Below, one piece after another: positions 8,777 to 17,532 of a stretch of 64,000 nt of DNA. This DNA is from SKVR01 sp037441525 (lineage in GTDB: Bacteria; Bacteroidota; Bacteroidia; Bacteroidales; UBA7960), in assembly GCA_037441525.1 (NCBI GenBank), contig JBBISA010000010.1, positions 19,980 to 83,979 on the forward strand. Reading direction: 5' to 3'. Position numbers and translations under genes: made by a program. Position 1 is the first letter of the stretch. Each line of letters begins with the position of its first letter. The notes beneath the pieces are model-generated. The model was not told where the DNA came from and made no database searches. It saw only the letters and a program-made list of their open reading frames with translations.

Positions 8777-10324
8777 ATGTCGATTAAACAGAAAACCCTT
8801 GATTTAAAGATTAGAATGCAGGGCGCCCTGTTGGGCGGTGGCGAAAAGGCAATAGAAAAGCAACAAGCCATGGGAAAAATGACCGCCCGCGAACGCATTA
8901 TGGCCTTGCTTGACCCCAATTCCTTCCACGAGTATGATATGTTTGTTGAACACGCCGCCCGCGACTTTGATATGGATAAGAAAAGTCTGCCTGGCGACGG
9001 AGTTATAATCGGAACCGGAACCATCACAGGTTTTCCGGTTTGCATTTATGCCCAAGACTTTACCGTAGCCGGAGGTTCTTTGGGCATTATGCATGCCAAA
9101 AAAATAGCAAAAATCATGGACCACGCCATGAATCTCAAAATCCCCATCATTGGGATCAATGATTCGGGTGGCGCCCGCATACAGGAAGGGGTAAATTCAC
9201 TGGCTGGTTATGGTGAGATTTTCTACCGCAATACCATGGCTTCGGGAGTAATTCCGCAAATTTCAGTTATTCTTGGTCCTTGCGCCGGGGGTGCTGTTTA
9301 TTCGCCTGCCCTTACCGATTTTGTATTTGTCGTAGATAATATCTCCAAAATGTTTATAACCGGCCCTGAAGTAATAAAATCGGTGCTGGGAGAAGAGATA
9401 AGTATGGAAGAACTTGGCGGAGCCAGGGTTCATTCAGAAATTACCGGAAACGCCCATTTCTTCGCCATGAGCGAAATAGAATGTCTGCTGCAAATAAAGA
9501 AGCTCCTCTCCTACATACCCTGGAACAACGAAAAAAAAGCGGATTCATTTCCTAAAAAAGCACCCAAAACCCGCCAATATCGTATCGATGCAATCATGCC
9601 TACCGATCCCCGCGAGCCCTATGATGTGCGCGACGTGATCAGAGCCATCAGCGACGATAGTGAATTCCTTGAAGTGCAGGAACTTTTTGCAGCAAATATG
9701 GTGGTGGGGTTTGGCAGGATAAACGGCGATACGGTTGGCTTCGTAGCCAATCAACCGCTGGTACTTGCCGGTGTTCTTGATGTTGATTCATCGGATAAAG
9801 CCGCACGGTTTATCCGCTTTTGCGATGCCTTTAATATTCCTCTTGTAACCCTTGTTGACCTGCCCGGCTATTTGCCCGGTATTGACCAGGAGCATGCCGG
9901 TGTGATAAGACACGGGGCTAAAATACTTTACAGCTATTCTGAAGCAACAGTGCCCAAAGTAACTGTTATTTTGCGAAAAGCATACGGTGGTGGTTATATT
10001 GCCATGTGCTCCCGCCATCTAAGGGCCGACTTTGTTTTTGCATGGCCTACTGCCGAAATTGCTGTGATGGGGCCCGAAGGTGCTGCCAATATTATCTTCC
10101 GCAACGAAATAAAAAGTGCTCCCGATCCCGAACAGATGCGCAGAGAAAAAGTAGAAGAATATAAAAGGAAATTTGCCAATCCCTATGTGGCAGCAGCCCA
10201 TGGTTATATCGACGCTGTAATAGAACCCACTGATACCAGACGTTTCGTTGTGCATGCACTCGAAGTGTCGAGCCGTAAGTCTGAAATACGCCCTACCCGC
10301 AAGCATGGAATTCCTCCATTTTAA
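8777..10324 (+). CDS. Acyl-CoA carboxylase carboxyltransferase (propionyl/methylmalonyl-CoA type)
   Basis: 515 residues from ATG 8777; the frame is open to an ATG at 8729, but MSIKQKTLDLKIRMQGALLGGG is the usual family N-terminus. Both crotonase-like halves are present: GGARIQEGVNSLAGYGEIF and GPCAGGAVYSPALTDF in the N-half, LPGYLPGIDQEHAGVIRHGAK and AYGGGYIAMCSR in the C-half, MGPEGAANIIFR near the end. This architecture fits the beta subunit of propionyl-CoA carboxylase or the alpha subunit of methylmalonyl-CoA decarboxylase. It would move CO2 between carboxybiotin and propionyl-/methylmalonyl-CoA, a step of the Bacteroidota propionate/succinate pathway. A biotin carrier gene follows, but no biotin carboxylase or membrane decarboxylase subunit is nearby, so the direction of the reaction stays open. 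Confidence 0.93.
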   Translation: MSIKQKTLDLKIRMQGALLGGGEKAIEKQQAMGKMTARERIMALLDPNSFHEYDMFVEHAARDFDMDKKSLPGDGVIIGTGTITGFPVCIYAQDFTVAGGSLGIMHAKKIAKIMDHAMNLKIPIIGINDSGGARIQEGVNSLAGYGEIFYRNTMASGVIPQISVILGPCAGGAVYSPALTDFVFVVDNISKMFITGPEVIKSVLGEEISMEELGGARVHSEITGNAHFFAMSEIECLLQIKKLLSYIPWNNEKKADSFPKKAPKTRQYRIDAIMPTDPREPYDVRDVIRAISDDSEFLEVQELFAANMVVGFGRINGDTVGFVANQPLVLAGVLDVDSSDKAARFIRFCDAFNIPLVTLVDLPGYLPGIDQEHAGVIRHGAKILYSYSEATVPKVTVILRKAYGGGYIAMCSRHLRADFVFAWPTAEIAVMGPEGAANIIFRNEIKSAPDPEQMRREKVEEYKRKFANPYVAAAHGYIDAVIEPTDTRRFVVHALEVSSRKSEIRPTRKHGIPPF

Positions 10325-10367
10325 TTTAAAGCATAACAACTTTTAAGCAATACGAAAGATTTTAAAC

Positions 10368-10715
10368 ATGGAGAATGAACAGCCAAAAACGGAAGTTTAC
10401 ACCGATCTGGAGGAATTCATCATTGATGAAGGGGTATATAAAACCCGTACCAATAAAATGTACAGGCAACGAAAGCCCTACCAGCCCGAAAACCCTGCCC
10501 AGCTAAAATCATTTATGCCTGGAAACATACCCGAAGTTTTTGTGAAGGAAGGGGATGAAGTAAAACAGGGCGATATTTTGCTTATTCTGGAAGCCATGAA
10601 AATGAAAAACCAGATCATGGCCCCATACGATGGAATTATTAAAAGTATTCATGTTAAAGAAGGAGCTACTGTACCAAAAAACTTCATCCTGATAGAAATG
10701 GGCCAACCACAGTAA
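10368..10715 (+). CDS. Biotin carboxyl carrier protein (biotin/lipoyl attachment domain)
   Basis: 115 residues. The C-terminal 70 residues form a biotinyl domain with the attachment motif EAMKMKNQ (biotinylated Lys between the Mets, about residue 80) and the second half-motif GIIKSIHVKEGATV. The N-terminal 45 residues are charged and lack the long Pro/Ala linker seen in many carriers. It follows the carboxyltransferase gene by 43 bases and should be its carrier subunit, carrying CO2 to or from that enzyme. The missing third component must be encoded elsewhere. Confidence 0.92.
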   Translation: MENEQPKTEVYTDLEEFIIDEGVYKTRTNKMYRQRKPYQPENPAQLKSFMPGNIPEVFVKEGDEVKQGDILLILEAMKMKNQIMAPYDGIIKSIHVKEGATVPKNFILIEMGQPQ

Positions 10716-10820
10716 ATGCCCGATTCTACCAGGCGTGTCGATCATAAGCTCTCTCCCGGGCCAAAGTTTAATCCAACAGGGTTTTATTTTGGCTTTTTTA
10801 TTCACCTTTTCAATAATGCT

Positions 10821-11405
10821 ATGAAATTAGTTTTTGCCACCCACAATATCAATAAATTAAACGAGGTAAAATTGATGTTACCCATAGAGCTGGAACTTTT
10901 CAGCCTCGATCAGGTTGGATGCACCGAAGATATTGCAGAAACAGAACCAACCCTTGAAGGCAATGCTATGCTAAAAGCCCGTTATATTAAAAAGAAATAT
11001 GGATGTAATTGTTTTTCTGATGACACGGGTCTCGAAGTTGAAGCACTCGGTGGCCGCCCCGGTGTTTTATCGGCCCGATATGCCGGCGATAAGAAGAACA
11101 GCGACGATAATATTGCAAAATTGCTTTCGGAACTGAATGGGATTACCAACCGCAAGGCCCGCTTCAGAACAGTAATCGCATTGATCATTGGCAGCCAGGA
11201 ACTCCTTTTTGAGGGGATTGCTGAGGGCGAAATAATATGGGAGAAAAAAGGTAAAGACGGTTTTGGTTATGACCCTGTTTTTTTGCCGGTGGGTTATGAC
11301 AAAACCTTTGCGGAAATGCCCCTGGCCTTAAAAAACTCAATCAGTCATCGTTATAAATCTTTCAGGATGCTTGCCGATTATCTGGTATCCTACAACTATA
11401 TATGA
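10821..11405 (+). CDS. rdgB: RdgB/HAM1-type XTP/dITP pyrophosphatase
   Basis: 194 residues from ATG 10821. The frame is open back to 10716, but the extra 35 residues are not family-like, and MKLVFATHNINKLNEVKLML is the canonical start. Hallmarks: ATHNINKLNEV (nucleotide-binding loop), FSDDTGLEVEALGGRPGVLSARYAG, GFGYDPVFLP and the C-terminal SHRYKSFRML. It hydrolyses non-canonical purine nucleoside triphosphates (ITP, XTP, dITP) to monophosphates, keeping them out of DNA and RNA. It ends 7 bases from the stop of the convergent ddl gene, leaving no room for a separate terminator. Confidence 0.95.
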   Translation: MKLVFATHNINKLNEVKLMLPIELELFSLDQVGCTEDIAETEPTLEGNAMLKARYIKKKYGCNCFSDDTGLEVEALGGRPGVLSARYAGDKKNSDDNIAKLLSELNGITNRKARFRTVIALIIGSQELLFEGIAEGEIIWEKKGKDGFGYDPVFLPVGYDKTFAEMPLALKNSISHRYKSFRMLADYLVSYNYI

Positions 11406-11412
11406 TGAACTC

Positions 11413-12396
11413 CTAACGCAGGGCTTCTTCAATCAGATCACTTAGTAATTCTCTCATCGAAATGCCAATGTATGCTGCTTGTTGCGGCACTATGCTTCTA
11501 TCCGACATACCCGGAGTTATATTGGCTTCCAGAAAGAAGAGTTTATCCTTTTTCAAAATATAATCTATGCGGCTTACTCCCTTTAGCTCAAATTTGTTGT
11601 ACAGCATAGCAGTGGTTTGTTGCACAAGTTGTGTAATATCTTCTGATATGCGGGCAGGAGTAATTTCGTCAGATGCACCCTGGGTGTATTTGGCTTCATA
11701 ATCAAAAAACTTTGCCCCCGATTTGCTTACTATTTCGGTAACAGGGAGCACAATGAGCTCGCCTCTGCAACGATAAACACCACAAGTCAGTTCGGTGCCT
11801 TCAATATATTCTTCGATAAGCGCCTCGTCGTCGTGCTGAAGACAAGTTCTAAGGGCCTGCAATAAATCACCCGATGACCTGACCAAGGATGTACCTAAGC
11901 TTGATCCCCCCTTATTGGGCTTCACAAACACGGGCAGATTTACATTTTTAGCGATCTCCTCTGCCGAAATAATTTCTAAGTTGTTTACCTTCATTGAACG
12001 GGCAACATTTACACCCCAGCTACGTGCAAGGGCATTGCAGAAAAACTTGTTGAAGGTCAGGGAGCAAGCCAGTGGGCCCGAAGTTGTATAAGGCAAACCG
12101 AGCATATCGAAATAGCCCTGAAGTTTGCCATCTTCGCCCGGTGTGCCATGAACGGTAATCAGGACACAGTCGAATCTGACTTTTGAGCCTGATATAGTTA
12201 TTGTAAAATCGTTGCGATCGACCGGTAATTCAGAACCATCACCCGGCAGGTAAACCCATTTTTCGCGGGTTATCATAATTATGAAGGAATCGTAACGGGC
12301 TGCATCCATGTTATTACTTATTACAGATGCACTTTTTACTGATATAACATATTCGCCGCTATAACCGCCGGCAACAATAGCAATTTTTTTCTTCAT
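11413..12396 (-). CDS. ddl: D-alanine--D-alanine ligase
   Basis: 327 residues, ATP-grasp enzyme of normal length. The N-terminal IAIVAGGYSGEYVISVKSA corresponds to the GG.S.E..VS motif. Central KPNKGGSSLGTSLV and EEYIEGTELTCGVY are ATP-grasp loops, and FLEANITPGMSDRSIVPQQA is the metal/D-Ala site near the C-terminus. It joins two D-alanines in the cytoplasm for peptidoglycan precursor synthesis. It lies 23 bases downstream of a small T9SS-cargo gene and close to a PASTA protein and rluD. From general knowledge, ddl, a PASTA protein and an RluA/RluD-type synthase often occur together in Bacteroidota. Confidence 0.96.
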   Translation of the reverse strand: MKKKIAIVAGGYSGEYVISVKSASVISNNMDAARYDSFIIMITREKWVYLPGDGSELPVDRNDFTITISGSKVRFDCVLITVHGTPGEDGKLQGYFDMLGLPYTTSGPLACSLTFNKFFCNALARSWGVNVARSMKVNNLEIISAEEIAKNVNLPVFVKPNKGGSSLGTSLVRSSGDLLQALRTCLQHDDEALIEEYIEGTELTCGVYRCRGELIVLPVTEIVSKSGAKFFDYEAKYTQGASDEITPARISEDITQLVQQTTAMLYNKFELKGVSRIDYILKKDKLFFLEANITPGMSDRSIVPQQAAYIGISMRELLSDLIEEALR

Positions 12397-12419
12397 TCTA
12401 ATATCGATTTACTGATGAA

Positions 12420-13085
12420 TCATTTCGCTGACCAGATAAGTTTTTCGGTTTTCCGAATCCCATTTTCCCTGAACCGGACAAAATAAATCCCTTCCGGCAG
12501 ATTTGAAATAGTATAGGTTTTTATTTTTTCGCCTGCACCAACCGAAATCAGAACACCGGCGGCTGAATAAACCCGGATATCTTCACGGGCAAATGGGACT
12601 GGGTTAACAAGTTCAGACCAGTTTTGGCCCATACCGGGGCTATAGAGGATGAATGGCAAATCGAATGGCCAGGAAGTGGAATTTTTTTTAACCGATACAA
12701 AAAGGGTATCATTCATCGAAGCAATAGATGCAAAAAAGTCGCGATCGATATCTGGCGTTACATTCTGCCAATCAAAACCGTTTTCACCAAAATCAGAAAA
12801 GCCATTTGCCTGCCAAAATCCTCCTGACGATGATCCTGCAAAAAAGCCTCTTGGAGTGTTAACACTTCTGTCAAATTGCATTCCGTGCAAATATTCCCAC
12901 CGGTTCAACCCATTTTTCAACCTAAATGTTCCGCCTGAGGTGGATGCAATGATGTCATTTAAAGAATTAATCGTAAAGGAATTAACTCCGGCATCACCGT
13001 AGGGTCCATCAGTTGGCATCCATTGCGCTTGCAAAGTGAAAAATGCAAACATTAAAACAGGGGCAATAATTAAAAATCGTCTCAT
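12420..13085 (-). CDS. Short secreted beta-propeller-like protein with T9SS sorting domain
   Basis: 221 residues from ATG 13085; the frame is open to 13106, but MRRFLIIAPVLMFAFFTLQAQ is a clean signal peptide. The middle has propeller-like blades (GDAGVNSFTINSLNDIIAST, GGTFRLKNGLNRWEYL, SIASMNDTLFVSV). The last 65 residues form a compact T9SS sorting domain (NPVPFAREDIRVYSAAGVLI ... LPEGIYFVRFRENGIRKTEKL). With room for only two or three blades it looks like the shrunken remains of a larger propeller. It precedes ddl in the same direction with 23 bases between, so it is probably cotranscribed. Function unknown. Confidence 0.75.
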   Translation of the reverse strand: MRRFLIIAPVLMFAFFTLQAQWMPTDGPYGDAGVNSFTINSLNDIIASTSGGTFRLKNGLNRWEYLHGMQFDRSVNTPRGFFAGSSSGGFWQANGFSDFGENGFDWQNVTPDIDRDFFASIASMNDTLFVSVKKNSTSWPFDLPFILYSPGMGQNWSELVNPVPFAREDIRVYSAAGVLISVGAGEKIKTYTISNLPEGIYFVRFRENGIRKTEKLIWSAK

Positions 13086-13259
13086 GATGGAGTTTGAAAA
13101 AACCAAACCGGAACCTTTAGAATTATGGCAACAGTATCTTCAACTGCCTGAATATTCAGCTAAAGTAATTGAATTGAGTATAATTAGCAAAGATAAACCA
13201 GGATATTTTCATTACCAAAACTAAATGGGAAACCGGGGAAAAACCAGGCAAATAATTAT

Positions 13260-13267
13260 TAATTTTG
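13260..13267 (+). promoter_or_regulatory. Candidate -7 box for the PASTA gene; supports start at 13291
   Basis: TAATTTTG matches TAnnTTTG. Transcription would start near 13274, downstream of an in-frame ATG at 13225, so the start at 13291 is preferred. Confidence 0.4.
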
Positions 13268-13290
13268 GCGCGGCAACTAACAAACTACCC

Positions 13291-14295
13291 ATGAGCATAA
13301 TAAGTTTTCTGAAAAGCAAAACCTTTCGCAATCATTTTATTCTTGCCCTGGCTGCTGGCATTGCTTTGCTTTGGTTCTCGCTGAAAGCACTTGATGTTTA
13401 TACCCGTCATGGCCATACCATTGAAGTTCCTGATATTACAGGAATGGACAAGGAACAAGCCCAACGGGTATTGAAAAGATTGCATCTTCGCCCGGTAATT
13501 AATGATTCTATTTTCGATACTACCCGCGAAAAAGGGTCTGTGGCATCCCAAAACCCTGCCCCCGGTCAGGAGGTAAAGCGCAACCGGGCAATATACCTTA
13601 CTACTGTTGCTATTTTGCCCGAAATGGTTGCAATGCCCGATCTCACCGACCTTTCTTTCCGGCAGGCTCAGGCATTGCTAAAAACTTACGGGCTCGAAGT
13701 TGGAAAGCTCGAGTACATTCCCAATATTGCACGAAACGCTGTTTTACAGCAAAAATACCGTGGCGGAAGCATTCAACCCGGCACACTCGTTGAAAAGGGA
13801 ACACCTATCGACCTGGTTTTGGGCACCGGCGAAGGGAGTAATTATGTAAATGTTCCCTTATTGATTGGTAAAACCCGCGAAGAGGCAATAATGCTTATCA
13901 ACAACTCATCCCTAAATGTTGGCCAGGAGATATATCTCGACGAAGTTATTACCAACGCAAGAGTTTTCAGGCAATCGCCCAATGTAATGGCCGGTCCCCA
14001 AAGGCTGGCTATGGGAAGCACTGTTGACCTCATTTACCGCTCAGCCGATAGTTTTGACTTCAGTGAATACACACAGGAGGTACTCGGGATAGAAACCCCT
14101 GACCTTACAGGTAAAACCCCATGGGAGGTAATGGAGATTTTGGAAAAAAATATGCTCATAATTGGGGAAGAAATCTTCGATGCCAATGCTACAACCCAAA
14201 ATGCCCGGGTTTACAGGCAAAGCCCCAGTCGTGCAGAAAAACCTGAGATACTTAAAGGAACACAAATCAATGTGTGGTACCGGAAATCTGATTAA
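13291..14295 (+). CDS. Membrane-anchored PASTA-domain protein
   Basis: 334 residues from ATG 13291. A single N-terminal membrane segment (about residues 14-31, FILALAAGIALLWFSLKAL) is followed by PASTA repeats in the periplasm: IEVPDITGMDKEQAQRVLK (about 45-110), MPDLTDLSFRQAQALLKTYG (about 115-185), NVPLLIGKTREEAIMLIN (about 190-255) and TPDLTGKTPWEVMEILEKN (about 268-332). PASTA domains bind muropeptides or beta-lactams in Gram-positive Ser/Thr kinases and PBPs; here there is no kinase or transpeptidase domain. Its position between ddl and rluD suggests a cell-wall role, but no enzyme activity is visible. Confidence 0.88.
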   Translation: MSIISFLKSKTFRNHFILALAAGIALLWFSLKALDVYTRHGHTIEVPDITGMDKEQAQRVLKRLHLRPVINDSIFDTTREKGSVASQNPAPGQEVKRNRAIYLTTVAILPEMVAMPDLTDLSFRQAQALLKTYGLEVGKLEYIPNIARNAVLQQKYRGGSIQPGTLVEKGTPIDLVLGTGEGSNYVNVPLLIGKTREEAIMLINNSSLNVGQEIYLDEVITNARVFRQSPNVMAGPQRLAMGSTVDLIYRSADSFDFSEYTQEVLGIETPDLTGKTPWEVMEILEKNMLIIGEEIFDANATTQNARVYRQSPSRAEKPEILKGTQINVWYRKSD

Positions 14296-14428
14296 CCGGA
14301 ACAACATCAGGTTAAACCCTTCTTCCAGAATTTCATGGGAAATAATCATTTTTAAATGGTTTCTGACAATAAAAAGATATAAGGGATGTTTTTCTGATAC
14401 AGAAAAAAATTGACCCAGCCCACCCAAC

Positions 14429-16399
14429 ATGACAAGAAAAACCAACATAGGCATATTAATCTTCCTAACCCTGCTCTCTATCGAAGCCGGGGCTCAGGAA
14501 ATACTTCTGCCACTGCAATCCAACCCTGTAATTGAAGGAGCACTTACAACCGGCACCTTGAAAAATGATGCAGACCCGATACTAACTCTTCCTTTCAGGG
14601 AAGACTTTTCTTACCCCGGTCCGTTTCCTGACCCCCGCATCTGGAAAGACAACCTGATTTTTGTAAACCGAAGTTTTGCCCTTCATCCCAAAACTCTTGG
14701 AACTGCCACCTTCGATGCCCTGAATCAATTTGGGAAAATTTATCCACAGGCCCAAACCAATAGTTACCAGATAAGTGCTGATTTTTTAACATCGCATCGC
14801 ATAAGACTCGATTCAGTTTTTTCGCCGGTTGCTAAACCCCTTACCCCTGCCGACAGTGTATTGCTTACCTTTTACTATCAGCCTCAGGGATTGGGTAGTG
14901 CCCCGCGACAGAGAGATTCGCTTGTGGTAGAATTTTTACACACTCCTGGTCATTTTATAACTGACCCCGAAAATCCAGACTCCAATATATGGATAGAGGA
15001 TAAATGGGTAAGTGTCTGGAGAGCCCAGGGACAGGACCTAAATACCTTCAGAGCATCCAACAACAACCAGTTCTTTAAACGGGTAGCCATTCCCATAAAT
15101 CATAGCGTGTATCTCCGTAAAGATTTCAGGTTTCGCTTCCGCAATTATGCAAGTTTTCCTCTGACCAAAACTCCCAATAATTTTGCAGGCAACACTTGTA
15201 TATGGAACGTGGATTACATAACCATAGATCAAGGCCGCACCTCTGCACAAAGGTGGTATTACGACATTGCTTTTGCAGCGCCTGCTCAATCGTTATTGCG
15301 CGACTACCAGGCAATGCCTTGGTCGCACTATATAGCCCAGGCCCCTGCCCGGAACAAAACCGGGCTTAATGTTACCATCACCAATCTGGGTAATATAACC
15401 TACAACTATAACTACCGCTATTTTGTAATGGATGAAAATAACACAATTGTTCGCAATTACTCAGGCGGAACCTGGAATATTGCCCCATTTGCCCAGGCAG
15501 GTTATCAGAGTTATGCACCTCATGCCAATCCACCGGTTGCGGCAAACCCGTTTGGGGCATTAAATCCGGCCATAGGGCGCCAATTCAGGGTTTTTCATGT
15601 TGTAAGAGAAGGAAGCAACGGAGATAGTTTTGCCCGCAACGACACCATTGTATTCAGGCAGGTTTTCGACAACTATTTTGCCTATGATGACGGGGTACCT
15701 GAGAATGGATACGGACTCGTTGGCTTTAACCCCAAAGGGGCTGTCAGATTTGTGCTGGGGCATAAAGACACGCTTCGTTCGGTCGAATTTTTCTTCAATG
15801 CAACCCTTAATAATCAAAACCGCCAACTTTTCAGGATAATGGTTTGGAAAAATCTCCAACCTGAGGTTATACTCTATCAGTCATCTCCAATATTTGTAGA
15901 CTATGGCAACTGGATGAACCAATTTGTAAAATTTGATCTCAGCCAACCATTGCAAGTATCTGATACAATTCATGTTGGCTGGCAGCAACTCACCAACGAT
16001 TTTCTCAACATTGGATTCGACAATAATAGCGACGCCTCTGCCCATATTTTTTATAATGCGGCCGGAGAGTGGCTGCCTACTATATTCAAGGGGGCACTAA
16101 TGTTAAGGCCGGTTATGGGCCAGGCTCTTTTTGCCAGTGTTGATGATAAATCCAATTCAAGCCAGCTTAATCTTTTCCCAAACCCGGCAAATTCAGGAAT
16201 AATCTATATTAGAGAATCTAACCCAAATCTATCTGGTTTGGATGCAGGCATTTTCGACATAACAGGGAAAATGGTTTTAGTTGCCCCCTTTGATAATCAG
16301 ATAGATGTGAGCGCATTGCGCCCCGGCATCTATTTTCTTAGAGTAAACGATCCAACGTATCAGAAACAATATTTTGCCAGATTCATTATTACCCGATAA
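14429..16399 (+). CDS. Large secreted protein with T9SS type A sorting domain, function unknown
   Basis: 656 residues. Signal peptide to about residue 22 (LLSIEAGAQ). A long beta-rich central part without a recognised catalytic motif has Asn/Asp/Gly-rich strands and jelly-roll-like stretches (FREDFSYPGPFPDPRIWKDN, then VEFFFNATLNNQNRQLFRIM). The C-terminal sorting domain starts near residue 575 (LNLFPNPANSGIIYIRES ... LRPGIYFLRV). It is likely cell-surface or released cargo. It is followed after 6 bases by rluD and so is probably cotranscribed with this housekeeping gene, an arrangement also seen with the ddl neighbour. Confidence 0.85.
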   Translation: MTRKTNIGILIFLTLLSIEAGAQEILLPLQSNPVIEGALTTGTLKNDADPILTLPFREDFSYPGPFPDPRIWKDNLIFVNRSFALHPKTLGTATFDALNQFGKIYPQAQTNSYQISADFLTSHRIRLDSVFSPVAKPLTPADSVLLTFYYQPQGLGSAPRQRDSLVVEFLHTPGHFITDPENPDSNIWIEDKWVSVWRAQGQDLNTFRASNNNQFFKRVAIPINHSVYLRKDFRFRFRNYASFPLTKTPNNFAGNTCIWNVDYITIDQGRTSAQRWYYDIAFAAPAQSLLRDYQAMPWSHYIAQAPARNKTGLNVTITNLGNITYNYNYRYFVMDENNTIVRNYSGGTWNIAPFAQAGYQSYAPHANPPVAANPFGALNPAIGRQFRVFHVVREGSNGDSFARNDTIVFRQVFDNYFAYDDGVPENGYGLVGFNPKGAVRFVLGHKDTLRSVEFFFNATLNNQNRQLFRIMVWKNLQPEVILYQSSPIFVDYGNWMNQFVKFDLSQPLQVSDTIHVGWQQLTNDFLNIGFDNNSDASAHIFYNAAGEWLPTIFKGALMLRPVMGQALFASVDDKSNSSQLNLFPNPANSGIIYIRESNPNLSGLDAGIFDITGKMVLVAPFDNQIDVSALRPGIYFLRVNDPTYQKQYFARFIITR

Positions 16400-16405
16400 T
16401 GCTCC

Positions 16406-17509
16406 ATGACTGAAATTACCGACATACTCGATGATGAACTGGAAAAGTTCGACAATGACGAACAGGAATTATTTGAACATCACAGGTTTATTGCCGACAA
16501 AGGACAAGGATTGTTGCGCATAGACAAGTTCCTGATGGCACGCATGGAATCGACCAGCCGGAATAAGATACAAAATGCAGCCAGAGCAGGCAATATCCTG
16601 GTAAATGATAAACCGGTTAAGCCCAACTACAAAATCAAACCACTCGATGTGGTAAGCGTGGTTCTGGCATTTCCTCCCCGCGAAATTGAGCTTATCCCTG
16701 AAAATATCCCCATCAACATTGTTTACGAAGACCATGACATATTGATTGTAAACAAAGAAGCAGGAATGGTGGTGCATCCCGGACATGGCAATTACACAGG
16801 CACTCTGGTAAATGCTCTTGTATACCATTTCAGGGATTTGCCCATGCAAAACGGCGAAACCATTAAACCCGGTCTCGTGCACCGGATTGATAAAAACACC
16901 TCAGGCATCATCCTTATTGCGAAAAACGAATTGTCGCAGGCCCGACTTGCCAAAACATTTTTCGACCGTAATATTGATAGGCTTTACCATGCCCTTGTAT
17001 GGGGAGATGTAAAACAGGAATCTGGCACCATTACCGGACACATTGGCCGCAGCCTTAAAAACAGGCAGGTGATGGAAGTTTTTCCTGCAGGCGAACATGG
17101 AAAACCAGCCATAACCCATTACAGAGTGCTCGAACGATTTAGCTACGTTACCCTTGTTGAATGTAAACTCGAAACAGGCCGCACGCATCAGATAAGAGCC
17201 CATTTCAGGTACATGGGCCACCCCCTGTTTAATGATGAAACCTACGGCGGAGACCGGATACTTAAAGGGACTACTTACTCAAAATACAAACAATTTGTGC
17301 AAAATTGTTTCAAACTATGCCCACGCCATGCCCTTCATGCCAAAACGCTGGGATTTCAGCATCCTGTAAACGGGAATCAACTCTTTTTTGACTCTGAAAT
17401 TCCGGCTGATATGCAGGGAACAATTGACCGCTGGCGTCATTATGCCAAACATAAGGCCTTTGAAGAAGAAACTCCGTACAACGACGCGTCATCCGGAGTT
17501 CCAGATTAG
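16406..17509 (+). CDS. rluD: RluA/RluD family 23S rRNA pseudouridine synthase
   Basis: 367 residues. An S4 RNA-binding domain (about 36-95, LLRIDKFLMARMESTSRNKI) precedes the RluA-type catalytic domain. Catalytic motif GLVHRIDKNTSGIILIAKN near residue 155 contains the essential Asp; later ETGRTHQIRAHFRYMGHPLF is the second signature. It isomerises uridines in 23S rRNA (RluD: helix 69) in the cytoplasm. The acidic N-terminal 30 residues are an extension. Assignment to RluD rather than RluC rests on the S4 domain and gene neighbourhood, so the target site is inferred. Confidence 0.9.
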   Translation: MTEITDILDDELEKFDNDEQELFEHHRFIADKGQGLLRIDKFLMARMESTSRNKIQNAARAGNILVNDKPVKPNYKIKPLDVVSVVLAFPPREIELIPENIPINIVYEDHDILIVNKEAGMVVHPGHGNYTGTLVNALVYHFRDLPMQNGETIKPGLVHRIDKNTSGIILIAKNELSQARLAKTFFDRNIDRLYHALVWGDVKQESGTITGHIGRSLKNRQVMEVFPAGEHGKPAITHYRVLERFSYVTLVECKLETGRTHQIRAHFRYMGHPLFNDETYGGDRILKGTTYSKYKQFVQNCFKLCPRHALHAKTLGFQHPVNGNQLFFDSEIPADMQGTIDRWRHYAKHKAFEEETPYNDASSGVPD

Positions 17510-17532
17510 TTATTCAATAGTTAATTGGGTTG

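Noticed and set aside
13036..13224. 62-codon plus-strand frame before the PASTA gene
   Set aside because: It overlaps the start of the opposite-strand secreted gene, shows no family features, and a -7 box lies downstream of it.
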